This document shows positions 63,657 to 64,000 of a stretch of DNA of 64,000 bases, piece by piece. How positions within the stretch are numbered: the first letter of the stretch is position 1; each line of letters starts with the position of its first letter. The position numbers were made by a program, and so were the translations under genes. The stretch comes from Ferrovibrio terrae_A. Lineage in GTDB: Bacteria > Pseudomonadota > Alphaproteobacteria > Ferrovibrionales > Ferrovibrionaceae. The notes below the pieces were generated by a model. That model was not told where the DNA came from and made no database searches. It saw only the letters and a program-made list of their open reading frames with translations. Where the stretch lies: the NCBI RefSeq assembly GCF_943372915.1, contig NZ_CALSAN010000004.1, positions 144,282 through 208,281 of the forward strand, written 5' to 3'.

Positions 63657-64000
63657 TTACTTGAGTGCCTGCAGGGCGTCGTATTCCGCCTTGCTCCAGC
63701 CGGCGCCAGAACCGGCATCGTTGTGCAGCGGCATCGCCGCCTGGCGGAAGGCTTCACGATCCACTTCCACAACCGTCTTGCCCAGCTTGCGGAATTCATC
63801 CGCCAGCTTCTGCTCGGATGTGCGGATCTGCTCGCTGGCACGCGACGCAGCCTCCAGCAGCACCTCCTGGAAGACCTTCTTCTCGGCGTCGTTCAGCTTG
63901 TTCCAGACATGCCCACCCACATTGACGACCAGCGATTCCGTAATATGGCCCGTCAGCATGATATGGCTCTGCACTTCATAGAACTTCTTGGCCATGATGG
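63657..64000 (-). CDS. dctP: TRAP transporter substrate-binding protein DctP, C-terminal fragment
   Basis: The gene runs off the end of the window; only the C-terminal 113 or so codons are seen. The visible part has KFYEVQSHIMLTGHITESLVVNVGGHVWNKL and EVLLEAASRASEQIR, typical of the DctP family's last domain. This protein differs in sequence from the two TakP-like proteins at 53-55 kb. It is the probable ligand receptor of this dctQ-dctM system. The substrate is unknown. Confidence 0.88.
   Translation of the reverse strand, partial: IMAKKFYEVQSHIMLTGHITESLVVNVGGHVWNKLNDAEKKVFQEVLLEAASRASEQIRTSEQKLADEFRKLGKTVVEVDREAFRQAAMPLHNDAGSGAGWSKAEYDALQALK

Overview
The window is GC-rich chromosomal DNA from an alphaproteobacterium, most likely in or near Rhodospirillales; genus and species cannot be read from it. 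The pointers are: the order rpmF-plsX-fabH-ihfA-merR; TrmFO and Mg-type HemB; a K+-independent H+-pyrophosphatase; bacterial relatives of mitochondrial assembly factors (NDUFAF6-, NDUFAF3- and UQCC1-like); a RibB protein with a degenerate GTP cyclohydrolase II domain; and Bpt and TRAP proteins of alphaproteobacterial type. It is gene-dense, with about 72 genes and no gene-free stretch above 300 bases. I saw no insertion sequence, prophage, CRISPR array or rRNA. One tRNA is present, tRNA-Pro(GGG).

Layout. 0-6.1 kb: tail of a Bug/TctC binding protein, then ssb and uvrA diverging, followed on + by a GlcG/HbpS-like gene, recX and trmFO. 6.1-11.2 kb: yajC-secD-secF with Mth938- and NDUFAF6-like genes, and a PuuD-like membrane protein facing the other way. 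11.4-17.6 kb: a CxxC metal-binding protein, a SpoIIAA-like protein, tRNA-Pro, the UQCC1-like/yceD/rpmF/plsX/fabH/ihfA/merR run, and bamE. 17.6-25 kb: cobT/cobS divergent, a small HEXXH protein, hppA, an MFS transporter and fliL. 24-31.3 kb: a rpiB-glyA-nrdR-ribD-ribE-ribBA-ribH-nusB-thiL run for one-carbon, riboflavin and thiamine metabolism. 31.5-37 kb: a complete branched-chain amino acid (Liv) ABC transporter with two small extra proteins. 37.2-41.5 kb: RidA, a small membrane protein plus PRC-barrel pair, and three valine catabolism genes.

41.7-46.2 kb: a membrane histidine kinase, a HigA-like DNA-binding protein abutting hemB, and a beta-hydroxyacid dehydrogenase. 46.4-53.1 kb: a FlaG-like unknown, a penicillin-acylase family enzyme, motA-motB, an RDD membrane protein and bpt. 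53.2-55.7 kb: two tandem, very similar TRAP binding proteins with no permease. 55.9-59.3 kb: a little-known block with two unrecognised genes, a pentapeptide-repeat protein and a coiled-coil protein. 59.4-64 kb: an SDR, a polytopic membrane protein and a second TRAP system (dctM, dctQ and the end of dctP, cut by the window).

Most of the window is core metabolism. The least explained parts are the 55.9-59.3 kb block, the HEXXH protein at 19.6 kb, the HigA-like/hemB junction, the 18-bp AT palindrome at 37.17 kb and the paired small envelope proteins at 37.7 kb. I did not find convincing evidence of a wholly new multi-gene system; these are the best candidates. All family names come from reading the proteins, not from database searches.
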